Assembly: GCF_003052265.1 (NCBI RefSeq)
Contig: NZ_QANS01000002.1
Location: forward strand, 726,323 to 790,322
Source of the DNA: Stenotrophobium rhamnosiphilum
GTDB lineage: Bacteria; Pseudomonadota; Gammaproteobacteria; Nevskiales; Nevskiaceae
Length of the DNA: 64,000 nucleotides
Direction of reading: 5' to 3'
The position numbers and the translations under genes are program-made. The notes under the pieces are model-generated. The model worked only from the letters and a program-made list of their open reading frames with translations, was not told the origin of the DNA and did no database searches. Shown one piece after another: positions 35,590 to 43,781 of this stretch (within the stretch, counting starts at the first letter, position 1; each line of letters starts with the position of its first letter).

Positions 35590-38192
35590 GCCGACACCGT
35601 TGTCTGACCTTGTGAAGGCTTTCCTGCCGAAACATCACGAATGAGGAAGTGTGCGAAGGCTGGCAAGAAGATCAATGCAGCCACTGCGTTGGCCAAGAAC
35701 ATGATGGTTAACAGAATGCCCATGTCAATCTGGAACTGAAGACCTGACAAGACCCATGTCGCAACACTGGCAGACAAGGCAATACCGGTCACAATCACCG
35801 CTTTACCTGTTTGATGCAGCGTGTTGGCATAGGCTTCGCGCATCGGCATTCTCTTCACTTTCACGTTCTCTTCAAGAACACTGAAGATGTAGATGCCGTA
35901 ATCAACACCGATACCCGCGGCGAATGCGGCAACCGGCAGCGTTGCAACGGTTTGCCCGATGCCCAGCCAGACCATGATGGCGTAGGTAAACACCGATACC
36001 GCCGCCAATGGAACGACAATACAAATGATGCCTGCGATGCCTCGGAACGAGGCATACACGCAAACGATGATGGCGAGATAGAGCCAGAACAGAACAGTGA
36101 ATTCTGTTTTCTTGATCACATCGTTAGTGGCTGCAAGCACACCGACGTTGCCACCCGCCAAATGGAAGGTCACAGGATCATCCGGCTTAACGCCGCTGTT
36201 GACCTTGTCGATGGTCGAAATGATCTGATCGATTGTTGTGGCGCGATGATCCTTGGTGAAAATGTAAGTCGGGATCACACTGCAGTCTTCGTTCAATAAG
36301 CCTGTCGACGTCGTGAATTGCTGGCCCGCGAGGATCAAGCCGTCTTGCGAGCGCGGTAGCTGCATCCAGCGTGGATTACTTTCGTTGTATTTAGCCCAGA
36401 CCTGCTTATCCATAATCGGCAATGACACAACCGAAACGATGCCTGGCTGATTCTGCATATACCAACCAAAGCGATTAATACGGTTCATGACGTCATAGTC
36501 GATGCAACCGTTTTTCTTGGTGTGCGCATAAATCTGCAGCACATCAACGCCAATGGAATAGTTCTTGGTAATGAACTCCGAATCCATGTTGTAGCGAGAA
36601 TCCGGTTTCAGCGCTGGCACGCCCGCATGCAGTTCGCCGATCTGAAGATCACGAGCGACCCACCACGCACCCGCCCATGTCGTCGCCATCACCACTAGTA
36701 CCGTGATCGCCACACGACGATTGGTTAAAGCCGACATGACTTTCCAGACCGGCTGGAACTTCTCATCGCGGCGGTGCTGATAAGCGCGGAAGCGCTCGCG
36801 ATTGCCGATGTGCACATAAGACAACAAGCACGGCAGCAATATTTTCTTACAGATCACAATCGCAACCAGACCAAACATGGCATTAATCGCCATCTCTTGA
36901 ACGATGCCAATTGGAATCAACAGAATCGTGCCGAAGCCGATGATGTTGGTAACCAGTGCCGTAATGCCCGGAATAACCAGACGACGATACGTGGCGCGAG
37001 AAGCATCAAAGCTATTCAATCCGTGGTCCGCAACTTCCAGCAACCAGAAGCTAGTGATCTGAATACCATGCGAAACGCTGATCGCCAACACTAGAAACGG
37101 CACGAGGATCGCAAAGGGATCCAGACCATAACCTGCGAGTTTGAAGAGACCCATTTCCCAAATCACGGCAAGCAAACCGCAACTCAATGGATAGAGGGCA
37201 ACAACAAAGGAGCCCATGTACCAGGACAACACCAGCCAAACGAGGAACACGGTGATGGCGAAGAAGGTCACCACCTCCAATGAGGCATCCGCGACATCGC
37301 CGATGACTTTGGCAAAGCCGATGATTTCGACATTGATATCCGGGTTGTAGTCCGGGTTCTTCGACTCGGCGACCGTCAGCGCAGAAGCTTCGAAATCCTT
37401 TTCAATGGTTTCGCCGCTTGGACCAATTGCAGTTCCATGAACAGACTTGAAGCGGAAGAACAGCCCACGAGGATCTTCGTAAACGGTGGAGATAATCGTG
37501 CCCGCTTTCAACACGCCATCATCACTGGCGAGCTTGACGTCATAACGCGTCTGCTTGATCAGCCGGCCACGGATGTTTTCAAAATTGTGCGCGGTCTGGA
37601 TGTAGTCCAGTTTCTCATGTGTGCGCGGATTCACGTCAACCAGTTCTGCAGAGACCAATGCGGAACGCTGATCGTTGGAAACCAGACGACCGATGATGCT
37701 GGCCTTTGCGATGTTGTCTTTGACCTTGGCCAGCGATTCCACATCCGCATTGAAACCGGATGGAATGACGTTGCCGCCCTGGAATCCGCCTTCAACGACT
37801 TCCAGATAACGAACATTGGGCGTGAAGATCGAACTGACGCGCGTTCTGTCGACGCCAGAGAGATAGAAGACCGAGTCTGTTGCCGTTTTTAACGACGCCA
37901 GAAAAGCGCCGTCATAAATATTCTTTTCAGGCGCTTTCTGAGAAACAGCGAGCAAGACGGTGTTGCCACCGCCAAACTGCTCCTGATGCTGTTTCAGAAT
38001 CTTGATGTACGGATGATCCTTGGGCAACTGCTTTTCAAACCCGGAGTCGAGACGCAAATGCAGCGCCTGCCATCCGAGAAAAATCGTCAGCAATCCAATC
38101 ACCGTTAGGGTGAGAGGTCTTTTCGAAAAGATAAGTGGCTCTGTGATTTTGACGAAGAACGTCGAAAACCAGCCACGAGGATCACCATGCAT
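35586..38192 (-). CDS. RND superfamily/MMPL family transporter
   Basis: 868 residues from the ATG at 38192, preceded by AGGAAG; the frame extends to 38249 without support. Transmembrane segments occur as one N-terminal helix (LTLTVIGLLTIFLGWQALHL), a periplasmic domain, a five-helix block (residues about 310-490), a second single helix and periplasmic domain, and a final five-helix block ending around IMFLANAVAALIFLPAFAHF. Two GxxxDYGIYIFS-type motifs mark the proton relay. This is an MMPL/HpnN-type exporter for lipids or hydrophobic molecules. It is in an operon with DUF1302, DUF1329 and YCF48 genes. Confidence 0.92.
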   Translation of the reverse strand: MHGDPRGWFSTFFVKITEPLIFSKRPLTLTVIGLLTIFLGWQALHLRLDSGFEKQLPKDHPYIKILKQHQEQFGGGNTVLLAVSQKAPEKNIYDGAFLASLKTATDSVFYLSGVDRTRVSSIFTPNVRYLEVVEGGFQGGNVIPSGFNADVESLAKVKDNIAKASIIGRLVSNDQRSALVSAELVDVNPRTHEKLDYIQTAHNFENIRGRLIKQTRYDVKLASDDGVLKAGTIISTVYEDPRGLFFRFKSVHGTAIGPSGETIEKDFEASALTVAESKNPDYNPDINVEIIGFAKVIGDVADASLEVVTFFAITVFLVWLVLSWYMGSFVVALYPLSCGLLAVIWEMGLFKLAGYGLDPFAILVPFLVLAISVSHGIQITSFWLLEVADHGLNSFDASRATYRRLVIPGITALVTNIIGFGTILLIPIGIVQEMAINAMFGLVAIVICKKILLPCLLSYVHIGNRERFRAYQHRRDEKFQPVWKVMSALTNRRVAITVLVVMATTWAGAWWVARDLQIGELHAGVPALKPDSRYNMDSEFITKNYSIGVDVLQIYAHTKKNGCIDYDVMNRINRFGWYMQNQPGIVSVVSLPIMDKQVWAKYNESNPRWMQLPRSQDGLILAGQQFTTSTGLLNEDCSVIPTYIFTKDHRATTIDQIISTIDKVNSGVKPDDPVTFHLAGGNVGVLAATNDVIKKTEFTVLFWLYLAIIVCVYASFRGIAGIICIVVPLAAVSVFTYAIMVWLGIGQTVATLPVAAFAAGIGVDYGIYIFSVLEENVKVKRMPMREAYANTLHQTGKAVIVTGIALSASVATWVLSGLQFQIDMGILLTIMFLANAVAALIFLPAFAHFLIRDVSAGKPSQGQTTVSA

Positions 38193-38261
38193 GGGAACTT
38201 CCTGTCTTAACTGATGGCAGAGGCTCGCCACGATGGCGAGCCTCTGCACGATGTCACTGGA

Positions 38262-39608
38262 TTACTTCGAGGCGCGTTGCTGCACTGCGCTGTCGGTGAA
38301 GAAGCCGTCTGGATACTGCACGCTGTAATCGTTCGGGTGTCCCTGCGCAGACAATGCCGTCACGAAATAGCGACCGGAGTCGAAGTGATAAATTACTTCT
38401 GGCACGGTGAAGTGCGTCAGCACATTCGATTGCGGCGTGCCCATGCCTTCTTGGAAGTTGAACAAACCACCTTTGCCGTCATAGCAATCCACCATCAGGA
38501 TGCTCCAGGAGTCTTCATCAACGTAGAAGACGCGCTTGGCATAGGTATGACGTTCACCCGGCTTGAGCGTTGCTTCGACAACCCACACGCGATGCGTTTC
38601 GTAGCGAGGGATATCAGCGTTCAGATGATTTGGACGAGCCAGATCGTCGTACTTGGCACGAGCCGCCTTGAAGTTGTTGTACGGCACAAGCATCTCGCGC
38701 TTGCCCTGCAGCTTCCAGGTGTAACGCTCAAGGACGCCGTTGAACATATCGACCTGGTCATAGAACTGCTGACCATCGGTGCCCTCGTAAGGGTTGTCGC
38801 AGCAAACAGCCGGTGCGCGACGGATACGCTTCAATGCCGGCGCATACAGCCACGCTGCACGACCGGTTGCGCCAGTGCCGCCACTCTCATTAACAAGAAT
38901 CATCGTACCAGCGGTGCGCGGTGGCGAAACGATCTTCGAGAGGTAATACAGGAACAAGCCCTTGCCGTTGGTTAGCGGGACCGGATTCTTTTCGTTGGCG
39001 TAGAGAAACTTAACGTCTTCGGTCAACTGCGCGAGCTGATACTTGCCGCTCGGATCAACAATCATCTGATCGTTGTTACGACGAACGTTATCGCCACGCC
39101 ATTTGAGGCGATGATTCCAAATGACTTCAGCACCGGTTTGCGGGATCGGATACGGAAAACCCTGCTTGCAGTTATCCGGGTTGTCCGTGCCGACCAGCGC
39201 GCAATTGGTCGCATTGACCGCGGTTGCCTTGTAGATGAAATCAGGCCAAGCCACGTTACGGTGGCTGGGGAATACATTCATCTTGTAGGTCTTGAAAGTC
39301 TTCAACAGATATTTGTGACCTTCACTCAGCTTGTCACCGTACTTGTCGATGTTGGCGCTAGTGATGGTGTACAGCGGCTTCTCTGCTTCAACCGCAGCAT
39401 CGCTCGCGTACTCACCAGAAAGCTTTCCTTTCTGCTTGGCAGGCGTCCAAGCTGGAATGGTTCCATCGCTATTCCCAGCAGCAGTTGCGCCAACGGGCGT
39501 GAGTTCTTTTCCTAGCTTCGCCGCTTGATCAGCGCCAACCTTTGCGAGTACCAACGACGGCACAGCAAAGCTCAGCGCGGCGGCGAGAATGACAACGCGT
39601 GATTTCAT
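38262..39608 (-). CDS. DUF1329 family periplasmic protein
   Basis: A 448-residue protein with a signal peptide (VVILAAALSFAVPSLVLA). The diagnostic mature start is AAKLGKELTPVGATAAGN followed by GTIPAWT, with a C-terminal YHFDSGRYFVTALSAQGHPN. Same family as the protein at 14451-15809. It follows the DUF1302 gene by 21 bases and precedes the MMPL gene by 69 bases. The start has AAGGAG upstream. It probably carries a hydrophobic ligand between the exporter and the outer membrane (inference from context). Confidence 0.93.
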   Translation of the reverse strand: MKSRVVILAAALSFAVPSLVLAKVGADQAAKLGKELTPVGATAAGNSDGTIPAWTPAKQKGKLSGEYASDAAVEAEKPLYTITSANIDKYGDKLSEGHKYLLKTFKTYKMNVFPSHRNVAWPDFIYKATAVNATNCALVGTDNPDNCKQGFPYPIPQTGAEVIWNHRLKWRGDNVRRNNDQMIVDPSGKYQLAQLTEDVKFLYANEKNPVPLTNGKGLFLYYLSKIVSPPRTAGTMILVNESGGTGATGRAAWLYAPALKRIRRAPAVCCDNPYEGTDGQQFYDQVDMFNGVLERYTWKLQGKREMLVPYNNFKAARAKYDDLARPNHLNADIPRYETHRVWVVEATLKPGERHTYAKRVFYVDEDSWSILMVDCYDGKGGLFNFQEGMGTPQSNVLTHFTVPEVIYHFDSGRYFVTALSAQGHPNDYSVQYPDGFFTDSAVQQRASK

Positions 39609-39629
39609 GTAAATCTCCTTGTGTGCACG

Positions 39630-42185
39630 TTAAAACGAGTACTTTGCAAAAAACTTCAAAGTGTCTCGATCGTGGAACAGATTGGCGTCACCGCCGCCCG
39701 ACCACATCTGATAACCGAGGTTGATAGAAATTTTTTGCTGATAACGGAATTCAATATTGGTATCAAACAACGTGCGTCCTTCGACGTAGTTGGAGAGATA
39801 GCCTGGCGAGTGTCCGAAGATGTCGTGCTTCAGAATGATGGTTGGGGCGATGGCCAAACCTGGCAGCACATCTTCCCAGCGAATCAACATCACCAGACCA
39901 GCACCACCCGACCATTTGGTTGGATACAAACCCAGCGGCGCTTGATGCGGACTGAAGCGCAGACCATCCGGGCCGAATTGGCAGGCCGCGTTGCTGGAAC
40001 AAGCTTGTCGCGATCCATCAGCACCCGAACCGTCGGCACCGGCCGTAGGGCTGGTGTAAGTACCGGGCACTGCGAGTGCGAGTTGATCAAGCGGAGGAAG
40101 ATTGAGAATGCCGCGGAAGCCGAGCTCTGGCAGCCAGATCACTTGATCGGCATGCAGCATTCGTGCAGTGAAATCTGTGTTGCCTTCAACGTAAGTCGCA
40201 CCGAAATCCAGCGAGAGCGTTCTGAAATATTCCCAGCCACGAATATAGGAATTCGCTGGGTTTTTTCCTAATTCACCACCACGATAAGGAATGATGAAAT
40301 TCGGGAATGAACGACCCGAACCCGGCAGATGGCCAACCACCAGATCAAAAGTATCTGGGAATGGATTGTTGCCATTGGCGGTGGTGAAATTGCTGGTGCC
40401 ATACACCTGCTGCGCGCCCGTCGCATTCGGTCCGACACCGACCGTACTGCCGATACAACCGGATGACTGCAAGTGACAGTTGGTTAGCGTGGGGCCCAAA
40501 CCAGCGAACACGAGATCGACGACGTCAACCTGCAGAGGATCGCGTGGGCGATACGCCGCTTCACCTTGGAAGGAAACATCGCCAAAGCTGGTGTTAAAGC
40601 TAAAGCCATACATCTTGATGTCGCGCGGATACTCCAGTCTTACTTTCAGGCTATCTAGAGACAGCGCGCTGTCTGTTGCCCCAGCAGGATCATTCAGAGG
40701 CAAATGAAGCAGAGGAATGTTCGGGCAATCCAACAAGAACTGAACAGTGTTTGTTGAATTCTTTGCGCACGATTCATTCGCAGACCACACGCTGACCATC
40801 GGCGTGCGCGAGGTGTAATTGGCGAAATAGAAACCGAGATTGGTGCCGTTGTTGAGCCAATCAGCCGTATAGGCCACCTTGACGCCGAAGTTCTTCGCCG
40901 CACCGTCAGGATCATCATCGCGCAGACGCTGTGCACGCGAAGTGGTGTTGGTGATGAGACTCAGCGGATTGTCGAGATTTTGGCCGACGGCATCCGGATC
41001 TGGCGTGAGATTGCCGAAGCCAATCGTGATGTAGTCAGGCCCGTCATTCTTGGTACCCAGATTGACCGGCGAATAGAAGCCACCTTCTGCGGGCAACTCG
41101 ATTGGCTGAAACTCAAGTGCATACCAAGCAGAAATATTGACTGAATCAATCGGCGTAATCGCAAACGACAGTGCATTAATCGGTTGATAGAAATCATCCA
41201 GACCGTTGCCACCGATACGGAAGAAATTATTCAGGTTTGGCGCATTCATAACGTTGAGCGAGTCAAAGAACTGCAACGTCGCCTCGCCCCAAATGATTTG
41301 CTGACGCCCTGCTCTCACCGTGACGTCCAAGCCAGGGATTGGAACAACGCCGGTGATATTCAGATCCAGCAGCTGCAGCCCCAAGCCAATGGTCTTGAGC
41401 GTCTGACTATCGCTGCGACGCTCATAAACTTTGCCACCCGGCCCATAGACGATGCCGCAAGGAAGACCCAACTGATTGCGGTTGGTCGGACAAGGAACCG
41501 AATCAACGCGCGCGCCCAGCGCTGGAGCAGACAACAGCCCGCCCGCACTCGAAAGTACGTTGGCCAATGAGCCGCCAGACGACACGACGCCAAGTAGCGA
41601 GTTCAAAAGACCGCCCGCTGTATTCACCGAAGACGTGGCGTAACCGACCTGCTGCAAATTCTTTCGGGTAATGATGTTCGGGTGGTATTCGTTGAAGCGA
41701 TAGTTGGTCGGATCGTAGAAAGCGATGCCTTTGGCAAACAGCGTCCAACCCTTCCAGTTCAGCGTGATGTCTTCATTGATACGCAAAGGCGACTGCGTAA
41801 CATCCCACTGCTCGTAATTGAGATTGCCCGCGTCAAAGTTGGTGCTGAAGGAGCCCGGTGCAGCGGCCAGATGTTCAGCAGCAAAAGACTGGCTGGTGAA
41901 AAGGCCCTGACAGACCTGATAGAAACTGACCTTGGGATCCGTGCGTCCGCAGACCTCCGGATTGAGATTGTTCTTGCCGATAGACGCCGTCCGCTGTGGT
42001 TCTGTACGCCAGGCTGCGCCAGCAATAATTGAGGTATTGCTGACTCCGTCTATCGACGTCTCGCCGAAGAACGGGATGGAGAATCCAAGCGAGTAAGCAG
42101 GTGCAGTGATCAACAACGTCAGCAATGCCGCTGTTGTAGTCGCGACCTTGCCAAAGCGCTGCTGCATATCGAACGTCAAATCCAT
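39630..42185 (-). CDS. DUF1302 family outer-membrane protein
   Basis: An 851-residue protein; AGAGGA lies seven bases before the ATG at 42185. The signal peptide is LLTLLITAPAYSLG-type. The body is strand-rich, for example QEQIIWGEATLQFFDSLN-like (residues near 315), FSFNTSFGDVSFQGEAAYRP and ends in LKFFAKYSF with the C-terminal aromatic of outer-membrane proteins. It is longer than the DUF1302 protein at 15836-17806. It is the first gene of the DUF1302-DUF1329-MMPL-YCF48 operon and has a 300-base upstream region with a conspicuous inverted repeat. Confidence 0.92.
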   Translation of the reverse strand: MDLTFDMQQRFGKVATTTAALLTLLITAPAYSLGFSIPFFGETSIDGVSNTSIIAGAAWRTEPQRTASIGKNNLNPEVCGRTDPKVSFYQVCQGLFTSQSFAAEHLAAAPGSFSTNFDAGNLNYEQWDVTQSPLRINEDITLNWKGWTLFAKGIAFYDPTNYRFNEYHPNIITRKNLQQVGYATSSVNTAGGLLNSLLGVVSSGGSLANVLSSAGGLLSAPALGARVDSVPCPTNRNQLGLPCGIVYGPGGKVYERRSDSQTLKTIGLGLQLLDLNITGVVPIPGLDVTVRAGRQQIIWGEATLQFFDSLNVMNAPNLNNFFRIGGNGLDDFYQPINALSFAITPIDSVNISAWYALEFQPIELPAEGGFYSPVNLGTKNDGPDYITIGFGNLTPDPDAVGQNLDNPLSLITNTTSRAQRLRDDDPDGAAKNFGVKVAYTADWLNNGTNLGFYFANYTSRTPMVSVWSANESCAKNSTNTVQFLLDCPNIPLLHLPLNDPAGATDSALSLDSLKVRLEYPRDIKMYGFSFNTSFGDVSFQGEAAYRPRDPLQVDVVDLVFAGLGPTLTNCHLQSSGCIGSTVGVGPNATGAQQVYGTSNFTTANGNNPFPDTFDLVVGHLPGSGRSFPNFIIPYRGGELGKNPANSYIRGWEYFRTLSLDFGATYVEGNTDFTARMLHADQVIWLPELGFRGILNLPPLDQLALAVPGTYTSPTAGADGSGADGSRQACSSNAACQFGPDGLRFSPHQAPLGLYPTKWSGGAGLVMLIRWEDVLPGLAIAPTIILKHDIFGHSPGYLSNYVEGRTLFDTNIEFRYQQKISINLGYQMWSGGGDANLFHDRDTLKFFAKYSF

Positions 42186-42489
42186 TTTCGATCCTCTTTT
42201 TCAAACTGCGCCTACAGGCCTCTCCGAATACGGAGCACCGCGACAGAGCACAGTTATCAACTGATTAAATTTCTCCTCAGCTGCGCGATGTTTATTTCAT
42301 TGGCTCATTTTTCAGAGCGAATCTCTCGTTTGGTCGAGGCATCGTCACAGCACAGAACATCAAAGTTCCTGCCGCATTAAGGTACAAAGGGAGAGGTTGA
42401 GCGCGCACCTACCGTAAGATAGGAATATGGGTAGGTGCCGCTGCGAGTAACGTCTGATTCCTAGACGAAAACGTAGGGACAACCCGAAG
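42186..42489. promoter_or_regulatory. Promoter region of the DUF1302-DUF1329-MMPL-YCF48 operon
   Basis: 304 bases without a gene. It contains an inverted repeat GCACCTACC (42405-42413) / GGTAGGTGC (42430-42438) with a 16-base spacer. Overlapping its left arm, 42406-42426 reads CACCTA-C-CG-TAA-GATAGGAA-T, which matches a sequence in front of the AlkT-like gene at 16 of 21 positions. I see no small RNA or second gene here. Confidence 0.5.
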
Positions 42490-43710
42490 CTATAGGCTCA
42501 ATTGCTTGACGGGTAATGCATCGTTTTCGATGCGTTCGATGCACAGCGGCGTTTTGGCCGCGATCCATTCCTTGGATAGGGAGAATTCTTCCGGACGATT
42601 GACTGCGTCCATCGCAATCAATCGCTGGCCTTTCAAATAGAAGGCTGCAAAGGAACGATCCTCGAGCTTTCCTCGTACGAGAATTTGATCGTGGCCGCCA
42701 ACAACGCCTGCGCTTTGCAGCTTGATGTCGTATTGGTCTGACCAAAACCAGGGAACATGCTTAAGCGGTTTTAACTTTCCACAAATCGCCGCGGCGGCGG
42801 TTCGGCCTTGTTCGATAGCGCTGGGCACGGACTGCAAGTGCATTTGAGTGTCGTAGAAACTCGAACGATGCTCGGAGCAATCTCCTGCCGCATAAATATC
42901 CAGCGCTGACGTTCTACAGAAATCATCCGTGACGATTCCCTTGTTGCAGACAATGCCGGCATTCAAGGCAAGATCGATATTGGGTTCCATTCCAACCGCG
43001 ACGATGACCACGTCTGCGGGATAGCTTTTCCCGTCGTTACAGAAAACTCGAGCGCCTGTTCCGTCTGGCTCGATATGGGTTGCGCTGGTTTCGCAATGAA
43101 CCTCAACGCCATTCTTTCGATGAAGATCGCAATAGAATCCTGCGACCAATGCTCCGGTAATACGCGATAGCAACTGCGGTGCAGCTTCCAGAATCGTGAC
43201 TTCAAGGCCAATCTGACGAGCAACTGCAGCAACCTCCAGACCGATGTAACCACCACCAATCAAAACCATGCGCGCACCGGGTTGCATGGAACGGCGGATT
43301 CCATTTACATCCGCCATCGTCCTCAAATAGTGAACCTGCGGCAGATCGACGCCAGGAATATTGAGCTTTCTTGGGCGACCGCCCGTTGCGATGACCAGAT
43401 GATCGAAGCCAAGCGACTGGCCATCCGAAAAGTCGACGACATGATCCGACACGCGCAGCTTATCCGCCGTCACGCCGGTACGAATGTCGATATCCAAGTC
43501 CAGGAAAAACGAACGTGGCCGCAGCAGAAGTTTTTCCTCGGGGATTAATCCGGCGAGGAAGTTCTTGCACAAGGGAGGACGGTTATACGGAAGGCAGGGC
43601 TCATCCCCGACCATCACGATGCGCCCCACATAACCTTCATTGCGCAAATTTACCGCAGCCTGAAACGCTGCCTGTCCCGCCCCGATAATTGCAGCCAATT
43701 GTTCGCTCAT
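42490..43710 (-). CDS. Ferredoxin/rubredoxin reductase (AlkT-like)
   Basis: A 406-residue flavoprotein. FAD motif IIGAGQAAFQAAVNLR, the PYNRPPLCK active-site segment, NAD motif LIGGGYIGLEVAAVARQIG and the second FAD motif DIYAAGDCSEH are all present. The group includes putidaredoxin reductase and AlkT, which pass electrons from NADH to rubredoxin or ferredoxin for a hydroxylase. It follows the AlkS-like gene on the same strand, the gene order of the alkST operon of Pseudomonas putida GPo1. It should supply electrons to AlkB, encoded 5 kb away. No rubredoxin gene is visible nearby. Confidence 0.87.
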   Translation of the reverse strand: MSEQLAAIIGAGQAAFQAAVNLRNEGYVGRIVMVGDEPCLPYNRPPLCKNFLAGLIPEEKLLLRPRSFFLDLDIDIRTGVTADKLRVSDHVVDFSDGQSLGFDHLVIATGGRPRKLNIPGVDLPQVHYLRTMADVNGIRRSMQPGARMVLIGGGYIGLEVAAVARQIGLEVTILEAAPQLLSRITGALVAGFYCDLHRKNGVEVHCETSATHIEPDGTGARVFCNDGKSYPADVVIVAVGMEPNIDLALNAGIVCNKGIVTDDFCRTSALDIYAAGDCSEHRSSFYDTQMHLQSVPSAIEQGRTAAAAICGKLKPLKHVPWFWSDQYDIKLQSAGVVGGHDQILVRGKLEDRSFAAFYLKGQRLIAMDAVNRPEEFSLSKEWIAAKTPLCIERIENDALPVKQLSL

Positions 43711-43744
43711 AGCTCGGGATGGTTACAGAGTCTTAAAAATGCAG

Positions 43745-43765
43745 CACCTATCGATGGATAGGAAC
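43745..43765. promoter_or_regulatory. Inverted repeat upstream of the AlkT-like gene, shared with the DUF1302 promoter
   Basis: CCTATC-GATG-GATAGG (43747-43762) is a perfect 6-bp inverted repeat in the 71-base gap between the AlkS-like stop and the AlkT-like start. The surrounding 21 bases match 42406-42426 at 16 positions, in the same orientation. Confidence 0.5.
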
Positions 43766-43781
43766 TTGCGGGACACCTCAC

